Origin: JACGMN01 sp964522635
Lineage (GTDB): Archaea; Halobacteriota; Syntropharchaeia; Alkanophagales; Methanospirareceae
NCBI GenBank assembly: GCA_964522635.1
Contig: CAZFWT010000076.1
Location: 1 to 7,190 of the forward strand
Reading direction: 5' to 3'
DNA length: 7,190 bases
The notes under the pieces were generated by a model. The model worked only from the letters and a program-made list of their open reading frames with translations, was not told the DNA's origin and made no database searches. Numbering within the stretch: position 1 is the stretch's first letter; each line of letters opens with the position of its first letter. Below, in pieces: positions 5,699 to 7,190 of the stretch. The position numbers were made by a program, and so were the translations under genes.

Positions 5699-7099
5699 AT
5701 GAGTGGTGAAGGCGAGAACGTGGGGGTTGTAGTGATCTCGTACGGCTCACGTGCAGCCGCGATGATCGACGCGCTCTGCCGCAGTGTGGACTACGACGTG
5801 CGGTTGTTTGTCGCGGACAAGCAGCGGAACCCGTTTACCATTGAGCGTGCGGCGAAGCACGTGGTCATCCCGGATCTGGCGGTGGATAAGATCGTCGAGT
5901 TCGTAGCCGCGAATAAGGATGCGATCAATTTCGGACTCTGTGGCCCTGAGAAGCCGATCATCGCCGGCGTTCGGGACTTTGTGGAGCGTGAAACGGGTGT
6001 GCCCATGATCTGTCCCACGCAGCAATTCGCGATCGAGGAAAGCAAAGTAGGGCAGCGGTACCTGATCGAGAAATGCTGCCCCGAGGCGAATCCGCGCTTC
6101 AAGGTCTTCGACCATGCGGCGTACAAAACGGTAACTGACGTAAAGGACGCGGTGTGGCGGTTTCTGGACGAGATCGGGGACGAAGTCGCGGTTAAACCTG
6201 ACAGGCCGACGGCGGGTAAGGGTGTTGGCATCTGGGGCGACCACTTCAGGACGCGTGAGCAGCTCTTTGAGCATTTCAGGTCCATCTACGAGAGCGGCAG
6301 CGCGGTGCTCATCGAGGAGAAGCTGGATGGCGAGGAGTCGAGTTTCCAGGCGTTCTGCGATGGTAAACGCATCGCTGCTCTGCCAGATACCCGTGATTAC
6401 AAACGCGCCTTTGATAACGACCTCGGCCCGAATACGGGCGGCATGGGCGCCTTTAAAGCTGCGGATGACTGGCTGCCGTTCCTGACACCCCAAGATCGAA
6501 CGACTGAGGAGCGTATGACGCAACAGCTCTTCGATGAGCTGAGTGGCGGCAGTACCAATGACGGGCTGCGTGGTATCCCGTTTTACGTCGCCTTTATGCA
6601 CACGGCCGAAGGCGCGAAGATCCTCGAGATCAATAGCCGACCCGGAGATCCAGAGATCATGAACATCATGCCGGTACTGAAGAACGATTTCGTGGATCTT
6701 TGCTTCCGTATGATCGAAGGCACGCTCAAGAACGTCGAGTGCGAGAGAAAAGCGACGGTGGTGACCTACGCGGTACCGATGGACTACGGCGAGTATCGGC
6801 GCACGTATAGCGGCTCGAAGCGGGTGGATCTGAGCGGTGTGTACGCGTTGCGGGAGCGATACGGCGATAACCTGCGGGTTTATCCTGGCTCGATGGAGCT
6901 GCGGGAGAACGGCGAGACCTTCGCACTCGGCTCTCGCGCGGTGGGCACGGTAGGGATCGGGGAGACGATCGAGGAGGCGCGCGAGATCTCGCTCGAGGGG
7001 ATACGGAGCATAGACGGCGCGTTATGGAATCGCTGGGACATTGCAGCGCCGCACTACATCGAGCGGAGCACACAGAAGATGCAGCAGCTGCGAGGGTGA
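5699..7099 (+). CDS. purD: Phosphoribosylamine-glycine ligase (GARS) homologue, ATP-grasp fold
   Basis: GARS joins glycine to 5-phosphoribosylamine with ATP, the second step of purine synthesis. The 466-residue protein has a clear ATP-grasp core: VKPDRPTAGKGVGIWG (165-180), EEKLDGEESSFQAF (206-219), DYKRAFDNDLGPNTGGMGAF (233-252), and the metal-binding EINSRPGDPE (310-319), where PurD usually has EFNARFGDPE. The C-terminus (SRAVGTVGIGETIEEARE, then DGALWNRWDIA) matches the PurD C-terminal domain. The N-terminal domain differs: VVVISYGSRAAAMIDAL replaces the usual GGREHAL glycine-rich start. It may be the pathway enzyme of a divergent archaeal clade or a paralogue with another substrate. The ATG at 5699 has no SD; an in-frame GTG at 5720 with GGTGA (5705-5709) ten bases before it is an alternative start (459 residues). 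Confidence 0.82.
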   Translation: MSGEGENVGVVVISYGSRAAAMIDALCRSVDYDVRLFVADKQRNPFTIERAAKHVVIPDLAVDKIVEFVAANKDAINFGLCGPEKPIIAGVRDFVERETGVPMICPTQQFAIEESKVGQRYLIEKCCPEANPRFKVFDHAAYKTVTDVKDAVWRFLDEIGDEVAVKPDRPTAGKGVGIWGDHFRTREQLFEHFRSIYESGSAVLIEEKLDGEESSFQAFCDGKRIAALPDTRDYKRAFDNDLGPNTGGMGAFKAADDWLPFLTPQDRTTEERMTQQLFDELSGGSTNDGLRGIPFYVAFMHTAEGAKILEINSRPGDPEIMNIMPVLKNDFVDLCFRMIEGTLKNVECERKATVVTYAVPMDYGEYRRTYSGSKRVDLSGVYALRERYGDNLRVYPGSMELRENGETFALGSRAVGTVGIGETIEEAREISLEGIRSIDGALWNRWDIAAPHYIERSTQKMQQLRG

Positions 7100-7100
7100 G

Positions 7101-7120
7101 CGCCGGGACGGCGAGCTTTT
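7101..7120 (+). terminator. GC hairpin plus T4 after the PurD-like gene
   Basis: CGCCG (7101-7105) and CGGCG (7109-7113) form a perfect 5-bp stem with a GGA loop, followed by AGC and TTTT (7117-7120). It begins two bases after the stop codon. The T run is short, so this is a weak intrinsic-type terminator at best. Confidence 0.4.
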
Positions 7121-7146
7121 AGGTAGAGCCAGCGCTGAGACTCACC

Positions 7147-7190
7147 ATGGACCTGTATCTTTACCTCGTTATCGGCTTACTCGTCTTTTT
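7147..7190 (+). CDS. Start of an unidentified hydrophobic protein (cut by window end)
   Basis: Fourteen complete codons are visible from an ATG, reading MDLYLYLVIGLLVF, which looks like the first membrane-spanning helix of a membrane protein. An in-frame TAG at 7120-7122 and no other usual start codon between support this ATG. No SD is seen. CTTTTA (7116-7121) lies about 28 bases upstream, the distance expected for a leaderless transcript. The family cannot be named from so little sequence. Confidence 0.45.
   Translation, partial: MDLYLYLVIGLLVF

Noticed and set aside
5747..6601. 284-codon open frame on the minus strand
   Set aside because: It lies fully antisense to the strongly conserved PurD-like gene and its translation shows no recognisable motif; a shadow frame of GC-rich coding DNA.

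Overview
The window looks like chromosomal DNA from a euryarchaeote of the Halobacteriota type (methanogen, ANME or Archaeoglobi relatives). The evidence is an archaeal prefoldin beta subunit, an archaeal-type cytidylate kinase, an archaeal RtcB RNA ligase, a haloarchaeal-style HtpX/PspAB pair, TATA-like promoters and Shine-Dalgarno (SD) sites matching the archaeal 16S tail. The exact lineage cannot be fixed from this sequence. No tRNA, rRNA, CRISPR array, insertion sequence or phage gene was seen.

Left part (1-2987) is a membrane-stress island. It begins with the 3' end of an HtpX-type M48 protease that carries a textbook EF-hand loop. Next comes a two-gene plus-strand operon, pspA-pspAA, joined by an ATGA overlap. 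Facing it is a two-gene minus-strand operon, htpX-pspAB, also joined by an ATGA overlap. The stop codons of pspAA and pspAB abut with no base between them, and an 8-bp inverted repeat plus a T7 tract covers the junction. PspA (an ESCRT-III-like membrane remodeller), its partners PspAA and PspAB, and HtpX (a membrane protein quality-control protease) make a coherent phage-shock-protein type envelope response, with two different HtpX proteins flanking it.

Middle part (3102-5630, minus strand) is an RNA and protein housekeeping run. It is read as pfdB (prefoldin beta), then rtcB (tRNA-splicing ligase, with all expected metal and guanylylation residues), then cmk (CMP kinase). rtcB and cmk are 8 bp apart and almost certainly co-transcribed. 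The pfdB-rtcB gap is 109 bp and holds a small palindrome.

Right part (5631-7190): a short AT-rich promoter region separates pfdB from a divergent plus-strand gene. This encodes a phosphoribosylamine-glycine ligase (GARS/PurD) homologue with a complete ATP-grasp core but an unusual N-terminal domain. A GC hairpin with a T4 tract follows it, and then the first 14 codons of a hydrophobic protein that runs off the window.

The most interesting points are the PSP/HtpX island with its EF-hand-bearing protease, the stop-to-stop inverted repeat, and the divergent PurD-like protein.
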